NCBI RefSeq assembly: GCF_000403455.2
Contig: NZ_KE159720.1
Coordinates: 62,001-126,000, forward strand
DNA length: 64,000 bases
Direction: 5' to 3'
Origin: Dorea sp. 5-2
GTDB lineage: Bacteria > Bacillota > Clostridia > Lachnospirales > Lachnospiraceae
The notes under the pieces: model-generated
Told to the model about the DNA's origin: nothing
The model's database searches: none
What the model saw: only the letters and a program-made list of their open reading frames with translations
Program-made: the position numbers and the translations under genes
In this document: positions 43,154-52,541 of the stretch, piece after piece
Numbering within the stretch: position 1 is the stretch's first letter
How the letters are laid out: every line of letters starts with the position of its first letter

Positions 43154-44455
43154 ATGTTTTCGAAATTGCCGGAACTGATACAGAAGGCAGAGACGATCAG
43201 TCATATAGGGAAGATAGAGAATGTGATCGGGATGGCGATGGAGTCCTCCGGCAATCATGCCAGTATCGGTGATATTGCCATGATCTATAATGAAGAGAAG
43301 CATCGGCAGATCCCGGTAGAAGTTGTTGGATTCAGGGAAGACAAGATGCAGTTGATGGCATATGAGAATCTGAACGGGGTTTCGGCAGGAAGCTTCGTGA
43401 GGAACACCCGGAAGAGACTTAAGATCCCGGTGGGAGAGTTCCTGAGAGGACGGATCATCGACGCGACGGGGAAGCCAATGGACGACTTAGGGCCGTTGCC
43501 GTCTTCCAGATATTATTATGTTGAGAATACTTATATCAATCCGCTGACACGTCCTCCTATTACGGATCCCCTGGAATTCGGGGTGAAAGCCATCGACGGG
43601 CTGAATACGGTGGGCAAGGGACAGCGTATCGGAATCTTCGCGGGAAGCGGAGTCGGGAAGAGTACCCTGCTTGGTATGATCGCCCGGAATGTGAAGGCTG
43701 ATATCAATGTGATCGCACTTGTGGGCGAGCGAGGCCGTGAGGTGCGGGAATTTATTGAAAAGGATCTTGGACCGGAAGGGATGAAGCGGAGTATCCTGGT
43801 GGTCGCTACGTCTGATCAGCCGGCGATGCTTCGTATGAAGTGTCCGTTGGTTGCGACGACGATCGCGGAGTATTTCAAAGACCAGGGAAAAGACGTTCTG
43901 CTGATGATGGATTCTCTTACGCGATTTGCCATGGCGCAGCGTGAGATCGGGCTTGCGACCGGAGAGCCGCCGGTTGCAAGAGGCTACACGCCTTCTATCT
44001 ATGCAGAATTTCCAAAGCTTCTGGAGAGAAGCGGCAAGTTTGAGAAGGGTTCCATTACCGGGATCTATACGGTGCTGGTAGAAGGAGACGATACCAACGA
44101 ACCGGTAGCAGATACCGTGCGCGGTATTCTGGACGGTCATATAGTGCTTACAAGAAAACTGGCAAATGAGAATCACTTCCCCGCGATTGATGTGAATGCC
44201 AGTATTTCCCGTCTTATGGTGAATATCGTACCGGAAGAACACCGCGAGGCGGCGGCAAAGATGCGGGATATCCTGAGTATATATGCGAAGAATGAAGACC
44301 TGATCTCCATCGGGGCATATAAGTCCGGTACGAATCCGAGACTTGATAAGGCGATCTCTAAGATCGACCGGGTCAATGAGTTCCTGATGCAGAAGATCGA
44401 CGAAAGCTTCTCGGGAGAAGATTCTCTGAAGATGATGAAGGAGATTGTGCGATGA
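43154..44455 (+). CDS. fliI: Flagellum-specific ATP synthase FliI
   Basis: Type III export ATPase related to F1-beta that unloads chaperones and drives protein export. Walker A GIFAGSGVGKST is at about 160-171, Walker B LLMMDSLTRFA at about 255, and the arginine-containing nucleotide sites GERGREVREFIE follow the family. 433 residues is full length. The start follows GAGG. The stop overlaps fliJ by 4 bp (ATGA). Confidence 0.96.
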   Translation: MFSKLPELIQKAETISHIGKIENVIGMAMESSGNHASIGDIAMIYNEEKHRQIPVEVVGFREDKMQLMAYENLNGVSAGSFVRNTRKRLKIPVGEFLRGRIIDATGKPMDDLGPLPSSRYYYVENTYINPLTRPPITDPLEFGVKAIDGLNTVGKGQRIGIFAGSGVGKSTLLGMIARNVKADINVIALVGERGREVREFIEKDLGPEGMKRSILVVATSDQPAMLRMKCPLVATTIAEYFKDQGKDVLLMMDSLTRFAMAQREIGLATGEPPVARGYTPSIYAEFPKLLERSGKFEKGSITGIYTVLVEGDDTNEPVADTVRGILDGHIVLTRKLANENHFPAIDVNASISRLMVNIVPEEHREAAAKMRDILSIYAKNEDLISIGAYKSGTNPRLDKAISKIDRVNEFLMQKIDESFSGEDSLKMMKEIVR

Positions 44456-44904
44456 AGAAGTTCTTTTTCTCACTGGATACGGTGCTGGGTTATAAGGAAC
44501 AGGTGCTTGACGGCTTGAAGGCGGAGCATGCAAGGATCCTTGCGAAAGTCAGAGAATGTGAAGCCGCGATCGAGAGGATGGAAGAGGAGCATCATCGGTG
44601 TGTTCTGGAATTCCGGGAATGCAGGATGAATGGGATGAAAGTCAGCGATATCCATACATATGAGAATTACCTGGAAGCGCTGGGAGTCAGGATCCGTAAG
44701 AAATACGAAGAGCTTGCGAAGCTCAAAGAGAAAGAAGAAGCCAAACGCAATGAAGTGGTGGAAGCGAAGAAGGAGACCTCTTCCATAGATAAGCTCAAGG
44801 AAAAGAAGTTCAAAGAATACGAGAGCGAAGTCCAGAAAGAGGAAGAACGTTTCATCGAAGAATTTGTTGCCACAAAAAAGGCGATGGCAAGGATTATGGG
44901 GTAA
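44452..44904 (+). CDS. fliJ: Flagellar export protein FliJ
   Basis: A 150-residue, almost fully coiled-coil protein, rich in Lys/Glu, that acts as the gamma-like stalk of the FliI hexamer and couples export to the gate protein FlhA. The N-terminus KFFFSLDTVLGYKEQ is the family start. It overlaps fliI by 4 bp and precedes fliK by 55 bp. Sequence conservation in this family is low, so the call rests mostly on position, length and coil content. Confidence 0.87.
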   Translation: MKKFFFSLDTVLGYKEQVLDGLKAEHARILAKVRECEAAIERMEEEHHRCVLEFRECRMNGMKVSDIHTYENYLEALGVRIRKKYEELAKLKEKEEAKRNEVVEAKKETSSIDKLKEKKFKEYESEVQKEEERFIEEFVATKKAMARIMG

Positions 44905-44959
44905 TACTGCGCACAGCAGATTACTATATATAATATTATGGAGAAAGGAGGAACAGCCA

Positions 44960-46120
44960 ATGGATAGTTTAAGCGTGAAAGGAAGCGATATCAGCCTGCA
45001 GCTTACCGGCAGCCAGAAGACGGGCGGCAATGCAGGCAGCGGGGCAGATGATTTCCGCGTATTGCTTCAGGGAAAGCAGGAGAACAGCCAGAGCACGAAA
45101 GACAGCAAGGAGATCGCGAAGGATAACAAGGACGTCGATCCGGGGAAAGACGATGTGTCAAATGATACGGAGAAAGATCAAATATCAGAAGATACGGGGA
45201 TGACTGATAAGACAGAAGAGCCGGACAGCCAGACAGACGGGCTGATGGCGGCATATCAGTTAAGCCAGGGCATGCGTCCTGAGATGATCCAGATCATGCA
45301 GGTGACGGAAGAGGCGGCGCCGGAGGTGATGCCCGTAGACACAGAGTCTCTGACAGGAGCAGGAATTTCTGAGGAGGCGGTTGTGACGCAGGTACAGGCA
45401 GAAGGTGTTGCGGACGTGCAGCCGAAGCAGACGGCAGACACAAAACAGCAGGCAGGCGCGGATACGGCAGAGATCCGGACAGCCGATATACAGCCGGCGG
45501 AACATACAGATCTGTCCGAGACAAAGCAGGAGACATCGGATCTTGCATCTCAGCTTAAGGACAGAGGGAAGATGTCGCAGCCGGAAGAAGAGCTCAAGGT
45601 ACAGCCGGAGAATACGATGGCAGAGGCAGGAGTGCCGGTCATGGCAGAAGCGCCGAGAACCGAGAGGGCGGAAGTACCTGTGTATGAGAACGTGACGACA
45701 GTGCATGTGGAACAGCCGGAAGAGCTGCCGCAGAAGGTAACGGATCAGTTGCTTTCGAAACTTGCGGAAGGTGCGACGGAGTTCGAGATACATATCGAAC
45801 CTGCGAACCTTGGAAAGCTTGCGATCAAAGTACTCTATGAAGGCGGGCAGGCGACGATCTCGATCATTTGCTCCGAGAAGAAAGCATGGGAGGCATTAGG
45901 CCAGAATGCAAGGGAGATTGGTAACATCATCGACCGTAACTTAGGAGAAGAGACGACGATCATCGTGGAGAAGCAGGAGACAGATTATCTGAACCAGACC
46001 AAAGATGAGAACGAGCAGGCAGGCGAGGAACAACGGAAGCAGAAAGAGAACGGCAAGAATCAGGACAGCGAGGACGCCGGAGATTTCCTGCAGAAGCTGC
46101 GGTTAGGGCTTGCAGGATAG
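44960..46120 (+). CDS. fliK: Flagellar hook-length control protein FliK
   Basis: Secreted molecular ruler that ends hook growth and switches export specificity through FlhB. The first about 230 residues are disordered, Gln/Glu/Asp/Thr-rich, as in other FliK rulers. The C-terminal Flg_hook domain (about 245-330) includes EIHIEPANLGKLAIKVLYEGGQ, the typical L-P-x-xLG-like segment. The frame extends to 44864, but the ATG at 44960 follows GAAAGGAGG. The last 40 residues are again charged and low-complexity. It is placed between fliJ and flgD as usual. Confidence 0.9.
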   Translation: MDSLSVKGSDISLQLTGSQKTGGNAGSGADDFRVLLQGKQENSQSTKDSKEIAKDNKDVDPGKDDVSNDTEKDQISEDTGMTDKTEEPDSQTDGLMAAYQLSQGMRPEMIQIMQVTEEAAPEVMPVDTESLTGAGISEEAVVTQVQAEGVADVQPKQTADTKQQAGADTAEIRTADIQPAEHTDLSETKQETSDLASQLKDRGKMSQPEEELKVQPENTMAEAGVPVMAEAPRTERAEVPVYENVTTVHVEQPEELPQKVTDQLLSKLAEGATEFEIHIEPANLGKLAIKVLYEGGQATISIICSEKKAWEALGQNAREIGNIIDRNLGEETTIIVEKQETDYLNQTKDENEQAGEEQRKQKENGKNQDSEDAGDFLQKLRLGLAG

Positions 46121-46147
46121 TTATAGAAAGGAGAGTGAATACAAGGT

Positions 46148-46702
46148 ATGCCGATCAATACTGATAATCTGACAAGTAAAGCGGCTCAGTTTGCATATGA
46201 TGCGACGCTTAGCACACAGACATCGGCGGTTGCGAACAACAGCGAGATGACCATGGACGACTTCTGGCAGTTGCTGGCAGCACAGCTTAAGTACCAGGAT
46301 ATGTCAAATCCCATGAGTAACAGCGAGATGATGCAGCAGATGACGCAGATGTCTTCGATGAATACGATGACGAAGTTATCCGATGCGATCTCCAGTATCG
46401 CCACGGTGACGAACAATCTCTCGCAGGTGACGCTGACTACTTATTCGACAGGGCTTCTCGGCAGAGAGGTGACCATCGCCATCACCAACGACGACGGGGA
46501 TATCACCAGTAAGGTCAAAGGCACGGTAACAGGCGTGGATCTTACAGGAGCAACATCCGTATATGTAGACGGGAAGAAATACGAACTGGCTCAGATCATG
46601 GCAGTCGGGGATGTTCCGGCGAATGCGTTCGATGATCTGGAGAATAAGACGGACAATAAGACTAAGGGGACGACTTCTAGTACGCAGACGAACAAAAAGT
46701 AA
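46148..46702 (+). CDS. flgD: Flagellar hook assembly scaffold FlgD
   Basis: Hook-cap protein needed for FlgE polymerisation. The N-terminal capping segment DDFWQLLAAQLKYQDMSNPM (about 36-55) is strongly diagnostic, followed by a Met/Gln-rich helix. The rest is a short beta domain (LLGREVTIAI onward) and a Thr/Lys/Asn-rich tail. At 184 residues it is of the shorter Gram-positive type. It follows fliK by 28 bp. Confidence 0.92.
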   Translation: MPINTDNLTSKAAQFAYDATLSTQTSAVANNSEMTMDDFWQLLAAQLKYQDMSNPMSNSEMMQQMTQMSSMNTMTKLSDAISSIATVTNNLSQVTLTTYSTGLLGREVTIAITNDDGDITSKVKGTVTGVDLTGATSVYVDGKKYELAQIMAVGDVPANAFDDLENKTDNKTKGTTSSTQTNKK

Positions 46703-46772
46703 GGCTGACGTATAAGAGTATTATAAGAAGAAATATCAAAAGGGGATCAGAGATAAAGGCGGTGCATATTTG

Positions 46773-47195
46773 ATGAGTAAGACGAATCAGATCACGAATG
46801 CCGGAGCTCTTAAGCTGCAGCATGCATCCGCGGCACAGCTGCAGACACGGGCGGCGACCGTAACAGGCGCGAACACCGGTAAGAATACAAGTACACAGGT
46901 GCAGTTTGCAGATATTCTGCACAAAGAAGCCGACAAAGCCCAATCTGTCCAGTTCTCCAAGCATGCGGCACAGAGAGTCCGCGAGCGTGGGATCGAGATG
47001 ACGGACAGTCTCCTTACGAACCTGAATCAGGCAGTTAAGAAAGCCAAAGAGAAGGGTTCCAGAGACGTGGTGGTCATCGGCGAGAGCGGAGCCTTTATAG
47101 TGAACGTTCCTCATAACATCGTGGTAACAACGATGTCCGGAGCAGAGATGAAGGAGAATATATTTACGAATATCGACAGCGCTGTCTTAATGTAG
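46773..47195 (+). CDS. Flagellar operon protein, TIGR02530 family
   Basis: A 140-residue protein typical of Gram-positive flagellar operons between flgD and flgE. The conserved part is FSKHAAQRVRERGIEM (about 68-83) followed by KAKEKGSRDVVVIGESGAFIVNVPHNIVVT. Function is unknown; hook-related roles have been assumed from position. I start at ATG 46773; the TTG one codon upstream is less likely. It precedes flgE by 95 bp, a gap that contains a small 7-bp hairpin at about 47219-47241. Confidence 0.85.
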   Translation: MSKTNQITNAGALKLQHASAAQLQTRAATVTGANTGKNTSTQVQFADILHKEADKAQSVQFSKHAAQRVRERGIEMTDSLLTNLNQAVKKAKEKGSRDVVVIGESGAFIVNVPHNIVVTTMSGAEMKENIFTNIDSAVLM

Positions 47196-47289
47196 ACCGG
47201 ACCATTCGTGGAGGTTTCGTATCTGTACGACTTGCAGATACATAAGAGAAGACAGCGGAGAATGGAAAAAGAAAGGATGTAATAAGACT

Positions 47290-48561
47290 ATGGTCAGATC
47301 AATGATCGCTGGAGTCGCAGGACTCAAAGCACATCAGTCAAAACTAGACGTAATCGGTAATAATATAGCGAATGTTAATACATGGGGATTCAAATCATAC
47401 AGCTACAACTTCCAGGATGCGATGTACTCGAACTCCATCGGAAGTACGGGCGGAAGCATCATGGCGGGAGCTGCCGGCGGGCACAACGCTTCCCAGGTAG
47501 GTTATGGTTCTACTTTGTCTTCGATCTCATCTGAGTTCGAGACGGGAGCGCCGTCACCGTCTTCCAATCCGATGGATTGTATGATCGACGGTACGGGATT
47601 CTTCCTGGTAGGTAATATGGTAAACGGTTCCTTTACGAATGTAACGGATTCCGGATTGTATCTGTCAAGAGTAGGTATCTTCCGTGTGGATAATAATGGA
47701 TATCTGGTAGATAACCAGGGTAGTTATGTATATGGATATGCGTTGGAAGAAGGTACGGGTATACCAGAGATACCGGCTTCACCGGCTGTGTATACGATAG
47801 ACAAGGCGGAGGTTACTCTTTCGGCTGCAGGAGCCAATCCTTATCAAATAACCATCGGTGGTGAGCCAGTTACTACCAGTGAGAAAGCGAAATTTCAGGA
47901 TCAGGTACAAGACTGGATCGCAGAAGTGACCAAGACAGGTAAAAAGTATGAAGGATATACAATATCACTCGATAATTATAATGAAACAACGAACCCGCCT
48001 ACAGTTAATATCAGGATAACGGCTAATGTGTCAGGATTAAATGGTAATCAAAATAGTGCTAATATTACAAATGCTACTTGGGGAGCGAATGTTACTCCAG
48101 ATCTTACTTCCGAGCCGGTAGACCGTGTTCCGGGAGTTGCAGCGGTATATGTAGACGAACTTTCAGCAATCCGCATCCCACGTGACCCAACGACAGGTAT
48201 GCAGTACGATATCCAGGGCTGGACGATGAATGAAGACGGAACGATCATGGGTACGGATATCAATAACCGTGCAGTTCCGATCGCACAGTTAGCTCTCGTA
48301 TCCGTAGAGAACCCCAACGGTCTTGAAAAGCAGAGCGGTTACTACTACAGGCCGGGCGCGAACTCCGGTGAGGTTGAGGCGATCAAGCCAAACGGCGGCC
48401 CGGTCGGCAAGATCAAGAGCGGCTGGCTTGAGATGGCGAACGTAGACCTTGCCAATGAGTTCTCTAACATGATCACAACCCAGAGAGGATTCCAGGCGAA
48501 TTCCAAGATCATCACGGTAACAGACGAGATGCTTCAAGAGCTCGTGAACATGAAGCGTTAA
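47290..48561 (+). CDS. flgE: Flagellar hook protein FlgE
   Basis: Main hook subunit, 423 residues. The N-terminal rod/hook motif (LDVIGNNIANVNTWGFKS, at about 19-36) and the C-terminal MITTQRGFQANSKIITVTDEML heptad helix form the D0 coiled coil. Between them is a variable beta domain; its section at about 165-280 (DNA 47780-48110) is AT-richer than the flanks, as is common for the exposed, recombining part. A DPMDC-like SNPMDCMIDGTGFF segment is typical. The gene is followed by a hairpin with a T tract before flbD. Confidence 0.94.
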   Translation: MVRSMIAGVAGLKAHQSKLDVIGNNIANVNTWGFKSYSYNFQDAMYSNSIGSTGGSIMAGAAGGHNASQVGYGSTLSSISSEFETGAPSPSSNPMDCMIDGTGFFLVGNMVNGSFTNVTDSGLYLSRVGIFRVDNNGYLVDNQGSYVYGYALEEGTGIPEIPASPAVYTIDKAEVTLSAAGANPYQITIGGEPVTTSEKAKFQDQVQDWIAEVTKTGKKYEGYTISLDNYNETTNPPTVNIRITANVSGLNGNQNSANITNATWGANVTPDLTSEPVDRVPGVAAVYVDELSAIRIPRDPTTGMQYDIQGWTMNEDGTIMGTDINNRAVPIAQLALVSVENPNGLEKQSGYYYRPGANSGEVEAIKPNGGPVGKIKSGWLEMANVDLANEFSNMITTQRGFQANSKIITVTDEMLQELVNMKR

Positions 48562-48588
48562 TCATTAGCATTTTCTTAACGATATGCA

Positions 48589-48660
48589 CAGACAATTAAG
48601 GGGAGCCCATGCAGAAAAGAACCTGCAGAGGTTTCCTCCTAGTTGTCTGTATGGTTTTTT
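48589..48660 (+). terminator. Compound hairpin with T tract between flgE and flbD
   Basis: Outer arms CAGACAATTA (48589-48598) and TAGTTGTCTG (48640-48649), extended by GGGAG/CTCCT, enclose a TGCAG/CTGCA hairpin; TTTTTT follows at 48655-48660. It is a terminator-like element inside the operon, probably giving partial termination after the highly needed hook gene. Confidence 0.6.
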
Positions 48661-48736
48661 ACCGCTGCAGCCGAGTAAAGCATAAACCAGACGCCCTGGC
48701 GAATGGATGTGTTTGATATTTGTAAGGAATTATGAT

Positions 48737-48934
48737 ATGATAATGCTGACGAAGTTAAATGATACGAAGATTGTGCTGAACAGTGCTCATATAGAATCCG
48801 TTGAGCTGATCCCGGAGTCGAAGATCCTTATGACGAACGGGAAGTTTTATATAGTGAAAGAAAGCGTTGAAGAGATAATAGAGAAAACAATTGAGTACAA
48901 TGGCAGAATACATTGTTACCGTGCAGATAGATAA
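48737..48934 (+). CDS. flbD: FlbD (SwrD) family flagellar protein
   Basis: A 65-residue protein starting MIMLTKLNDTKIVLNS, with IESVELIPESKILMTNGKFYIVKESVEEI, the FlbD/SwrD family core. In Bacillus subtilis, SwrD increases flagellar power, probably through the stator proteins; here too it lies directly before motA. The ATG at 48737 follows TAAGGA with an 8-nt spacer and is preferred to the upstream in-frame ATG at 48707. It is 25 bp before the motA start. Confidence 0.85.
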   Translation: MIMLTKLNDTKIVLNSAHIESVELIPESKILMTNGKFYIVKESVEEIIEKTIEYNGRIHCYRADR

Positions 48935-48959
48935 GGTAATAGGTAAGGAGTGAGAAAAA

Positions 48960-49781
48960 GTGGATATAACTAGTATTTTAGGTGTGATCATCGGTGCGGT
49001 GCTGATCGTATTCGTCGGCATTGGCACGGATAAACTTGGTAATTTCTATGATGTCGACAGTCTTGCGATCGTTCTGGGCGGAACAATTGCGGCGGTAATT
49101 GCAAGTTATCCGTTCAAGAGGTTGTCAACTCTGCTTAAGCATACGAAGATCCTGTTTCAGGGGAAGAAGTACAATATCGGCGAATTGATCGACACATTGG
49201 TGGAGATGGCGCAGCTTGCGAGACAGAACGGACTTCTGGCGCTGGAAGAGAAGGCGAACGAGATCGACGATCTGTTCTTTAAGCAGGGAATTATGCTGAT
49301 CGTGGACGCGACGGAGCCGGAAGAGGTGAGGAATCTTCTGGAGAGCGACGTGGACGCCATGCTGACCAGGCATGAAGACTGTATCGGGATCTATTCGATG
49401 TTGGAGGCAAAAGCCCCTGCGTTTGGTATGATCGGTACACTGGTCGGTCTGGTAAACATGCTGAAGGGAATGAACCTGGAAGGAGAAGGCGGTGCGGGAG
49501 ACATCGGTCCTGCGATGGCGGTGGCGCTGATCACCACATTCTACGGCTGTGTATTCGCCCATCTGATCTTCTCTCCGATCGGAAATAAGCTGAAGGTAAG
49601 GAACGACGAAGAGTTATTATATAAGTCTATTATGATAGAAGGGATCCTGGCGATCCAGGCGGGAGATAATCCGAAGTTCTTAAGAGAGAAGCTGGTTACA
49701 TTCGTATCTCAGAAGGAACGCCAGAAGCTGTTGGATCCGGACGCAGTTTCAAAAGGCAAGAAGGGGAAAGACGAAGAGTAA
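48960..49781 (+). CDS. motA: Flagellar motor stator protein MotA
   Basis: Proton (or sodium) channel stator subunit with four membrane helices (about 5-22, 30-48, 150-170 and 182-205) and a cytosolic loop with charged residues that engages FliG. TLVGLVNMLKGMN and the Pro/Ala-rich third helix (PAFGMIGTLVGL) are family marks. It starts with GTG after AAGGAG, 12 bp before motB. 273 residues is typical. The ion used cannot be settled from the sequence. Confidence 0.93.
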   Translation: MDITSILGVIIGAVLIVFVGIGTDKLGNFYDVDSLAIVLGGTIAAVIASYPFKRLSTLLKHTKILFQGKKYNIGELIDTLVEMAQLARQNGLLALEEKANEIDDLFFKQGIMLIVDATEPEEVRNLLESDVDAMLTRHEDCIGIYSMLEAKAPAFGMIGTLVGLVNMLKGMNLEGEGGAGDIGPAMAVALITTFYGCVFAHLIFSPIGNKLKVRNDEELLYKSIMIEGILAIQAGDNPKFLREKLVTFVSQKERQKLLDPDAVSKGKKGKDEE

Positions 49782-49793
49782 CAGGAGGAGATC

Positions 49794-50540
49794 ATGAAAA
49801 AAAGAAAGAGTGGCGGCGGTGGCGGCGGCGCGAACTGGATGGATACATATGGTGACCTGGTAACCCTGCTGCTGTGTTTTTTCGTTTTATTATATTCCAT
49901 CTCTACTTTGGACCAGGCAAAATGGATCCAGGTTGTTAAGAGCTTTAACCCGGATGCAAAAGATGTATCCCAGATCGCGGAAGACCCGAATATAGACGCG
50001 AACGACGAGGTTCCGGGCGGCGTGGATGCAGATGCTTTTGACGATCTGTTCGAGAGCCTTAAGCAGGCGGTCGAAGAGGCGAACCTGACCAGTGAGGTAG
50101 AATTATTCAAAGGGAACGGCTATACTTTTATTACGTTCCGGGATAATGTGTTCTTCGACGGGGACAGTTCCGTGATCAAGGAAGAGGGGTCGGATATACT
50201 GGCGCAGTTTGCTTCTATCTTGTCGGAAGTGAGTGAGTCTGTAAAAGAGATCCAGGTATTGGGACATACGACACAGGCAGATCCGAATGTGCCGAATAAT
50301 CCGGAGAATGACAGGGTTCTGTCAGCGGAGAGAGCGGCAAGGGTGGCGGCTTTCATCCAACAGCGGACGCAGGTTTCACCGGATAAGATCGTACCTCTTG
50401 GATATGGGCAGTGGAGGCCGATCGCACCGTTTGATACGGCGGAGAATCGGGCGAAGAACCGGCGTGTTGAGCTTCTGATCACGAAGTCCGATGCAGTTGA
50501 GCATACTCTGGAAGAGTATTATCAGGAGATGAACAGGTAA
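49794..50540 (+). CDS. motB: Flagellar motor stator protein MotB
   Basis: Stator partner that anchors to peptidoglycan. The N-terminus is KKRKSG followed by a run of six glycines, then the single membrane helix with the ion-binding Asp, D21 in TYGDLVTLLLCFF. The OmpA/MotB peptidoglycan domain spans about 120-235 (LGHTTQADPNVPNNP, LSAERAARVAAF, NRAKNRRVELLI). It follows motA by 12 bp. fliL, which often follows, is absent; fliM comes next. Confidence 0.93.
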   Translation: MKKRKSGGGGGGANWMDTYGDLVTLLLCFFVLLYSISTLDQAKWIQVVKSFNPDAKDVSQIAEDPNIDANDEVPGGVDADAFDDLFESLKQAVEEANLTSEVELFKGNGYTFITFRDNVFFDGDSSVIKEEGSDILAQFASILSEVSESVKEIQVLGHTTQADPNVPNNPENDRVLSAERAARVAAFIQQRTQVSPDKIVPLGYGQWRPIAPFDTAENRAKNRRVELLITKSDAVEHTLEEYYQEMNR

Positions 50541-50567
50541 TTATAGTAACAAAGGTGGGAGTTTAGG

Positions 50568-51602
50568 ATGGCAGATGTATTATCGCAAAGTCAGATAGAC
50601 GCATTGTTGAATTCGATGCAGAATTCTGGTGCGGACGAAGTGGCAGAAAAACCGAAAAAGCCCGAAAAGGAATATAAGAAGTATGATTTCTTCAGTCCGA
50701 AGAAGTATACGAAGGATAAGCTGAAGATGCTCAGCAGTATCTACGACAACTATTCCAGAATCTTTACTTCACAGATCAACGGATTATTCCGTGTGGCAAG
50801 CGAGGTGGAGGTAGTGGGAGTAGAAGAACAGCGGTTTTATGAGTTTGGGAATGCATTGAATGACTCAGACGTACTGACTGTCGCAGAAGTAGAGCTCCCG
50901 GACCGCTCCAGCAACCCCCCTATGCTCATTCATATCAGCCCGATGCTGATGGCGTCTATGATAGACCGTATTCTTGGGGGAACAGGGACGGATCTTACGA
51001 TAGATATGTCGTATACTTATACGGATATCGAGCTCGCGTTGTATGAGAAGATCATCAAGTATCCGGTTGCGATCATGAATGACGTGTGGGCGGGTTATAT
51101 CAATGTAAACGCTAAGTTTGATTACATTGAAGAGAATCCAAGCATGTTCCAGGGGATCAGTGTGGATGAGACGGTTGTTATCGTTATGCTGCACATCTCG
51201 ATGAATGAGATCGAAGGAACTATGAATATCTGTATCCCGGGGACGCTTCTGAGCAATATATTTGAGATTATTGATAAGACGAAGCATCTGGCGAAGAAGA
51301 ATGATTCAATTCTTCACAGGAACAGCAAAGAAGATATCCTGGAGAGCATCAGGGAATCCAAGATGGATATTATGGCGCAGCTTGGCGTGGCAAGGCTGAG
51401 CCTGGATGATGTCTATAACCTTCATGTGGGAGACGTGATCGATCTGAATAAGCCTCAGGATTCACTGGTTTCCTTGTTTATCGAGGGACAGCCGTGGTTC
51501 AGCGGGCAGCTTGGCGTACATAATAAGAATGTAGCGGTCAAGATCGAGGATCGTATTCTGGAGTCCGGCAATGACGCGGACGCAGAAGAACTGGCGGTAT
51601 AA
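50568..51602 (+). CDS. fliM: Flagellar motor switch protein FliM
   Basis: C-ring protein that binds phospho-CheY and reverses rotation. The N-terminal CheY-binding peptide LSQSQIDALLNSM is at 5-17, joined by a charged linker to the CheC-like middle domain (about 45-240) and the SpoA/FliN-like C-terminal domain (about 250-330; LGVARLSLDDVYNLHVGDVI). 344 residues is normal. It is followed by cheY, which encodes its effector, in the same operon. Confidence 0.94.
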   Translation: MADVLSQSQIDALLNSMQNSGADEVAEKPKKPEKEYKKYDFFSPKKYTKDKLKMLSSIYDNYSRIFTSQINGLFRVASEVEVVGVEEQRFYEFGNALNDSDVLTVAEVELPDRSSNPPMLIHISPMLMASMIDRILGGTGTDLTIDMSYTYTDIELALYEKIIKYPVAIMNDVWAGYINVNAKFDYIEENPSMFQGISVDETVVIVMLHISMNEIEGTMNICIPGTLLSNIFEIIDKTKHLAKKNDSILHRNSKEDILESIRESKMDIMAQLGVARLSLDDVYNLHVGDVIDLNKPQDSLVSLFIEGQPWFSGQLGVHNKNVAVKIEDRILESGNDADAEELAV

Positions 51603-51606
51603 CTAC

Positions 51607-51630
51607 CAGATAAATCCAAGGAGTTATCTG
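51607..51630. promoter_or_regulatory. Small hairpin and AT-rich gap before cheY
   Basis: CAGATAA (51607-51613) pairs with TTATCTG (51624-51630). The rest of the 85-bp gap is a low-complexity AATAATAAC-rich stretch with a TTATAATG, possibly a weak internal -10. No more can be said. Confidence 0.3.
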
Positions 51631-51687
51631 CGTAAATAAATTATAATGATAATAACAACAATAATAACAAAAGTGAGGTAGAAGAAA

Positions 51688-52047
51688 ATGGCAAAGATTA
51701 TGTTAGTGGATGACGCAGCATTTATGAGAATGATGTTAAAGAATACACTGTCACAGGCAGGGTATACAGATCTGATCGAGGCAGAGGACGGCGTGAAAGC
51801 AGTAGAGGCATATACGGCAGAGAAGCCGGATCTTGTGTTCATGGATATTACGATGCCGAATAAAGACGGACTGGAGACGTTAAAGGAGATCAAGGCGATG
51901 GATCCGGGAGCAACGATCGTTATGTGTTCCGCTATGGGACAGGAGACGATGGTAATGGATTCCATCAAATCCGGAGCAAAGGACTTCATCGTTAAGCCAT
52001 TTAAGCCGGAGCGTGTTCTGTCAACCGTGAAGAAGATCCTTGGATAG
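51688..52047 (+). CDS. cheY: Chemotaxis response regulator CheY
   Basis: Single-domain receiver of 119 residues. The acidic pair D8-D9, phospho-acceptor D53 in LVFMDITMP, the switch Ser in MCSAMGQ (about 82) and the Lys in IVKPFKP (about 103) are all present. Phospho-CheY binds FliM and, here probably also FliY. It lies between fliM and flgC. The start follows GTGAGG. Confidence 0.93.
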   Translation: MAKIMLVDDAAFMRMMLKNTLSQAGYTDLIEAEDGVKAVEAYTAEKPDLVFMDITMPNKDGLETLKEIKAMDPGATIVMCSAMGQETMVMDSIKSGAKDFIVKPFKPERVLSTVKKILG

Positions 52048-52062
52048 AGTGAGGAGGTCAAT

Positions 52063-52503
52063 ATGTCTTTTTTGAGTTCATTTGATATCAGCGCGTCAGG
52101 GATGACCGCAGAGCGGCAGAGACTTGATATTGCGTCTGAGAATATTGCGAACAGTGAGACGACCAGGACTGCAAGCGGCGGAACATACCGCAGAAAGATG
52201 GTTGTTCTGGAAGAAGTGCCTTCCACGTCGTTCCGTACCAAGTTCAACCGTCTCCTGAACCGTACCGCGTCAAAAGGCGGTGTGAAGGTAACCGAGATCG
52301 TAGAAGATCAAAGAGACCTGAACCCTGTATATAATCCGGATCACCCGGATGCGAACGAAGAGGGATATGTCATGATGCCGAATGTAGACCTTGTAAAGGA
52401 GACCGTAGACGGGATGGCTGCTACAAGAGCTTATGAGGCGAACATTACAGCGTTCAATGCGATGAAACTGATGGCACAGAGAGCATTGGATATTGGCAAA
52501 TAG
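52063..52503 (+). CDS. flgC: Flagellar basal-body rod protein FlgC
   Basis: Proximal rod protein of 146 residues with the N-terminal motif ISASGMTAERQRLDIASENIANSETTR and the C-terminal NVDLVKETVDGMAATRAYEANI helix. The variable middle is short. Its place between cheY and fliY is unusual: flgC normally follows flgB, here 13 kb upstream. It is intact with its own GAGG site, and spacing to neighbours is 15 and 38 bp, so it is still part of the operon. Confidence 0.93.
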   Translation: MSFLSSFDISASGMTAERQRLDIASENIANSETTRTASGGTYRRKMVVLEEVPSTSFRTKFNRLLNRTASKGGVKVTEIVEDQRDLNPVYNPDHPDANEEGYVMMPNVDLVKETVDGMAATRAYEANITAFNAMKLMAQRALDIGK

Positions 52504-52541
52504 AAAAAGGGTGATTTTCCCGGAAGGAGAGAAGGGTTAGT

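Noticed and set aside
43487..44533. Open frame of 348 codons on the - strand
   Set aside because: It is fully antisense to fliI, and its translation shows no family resemblance.
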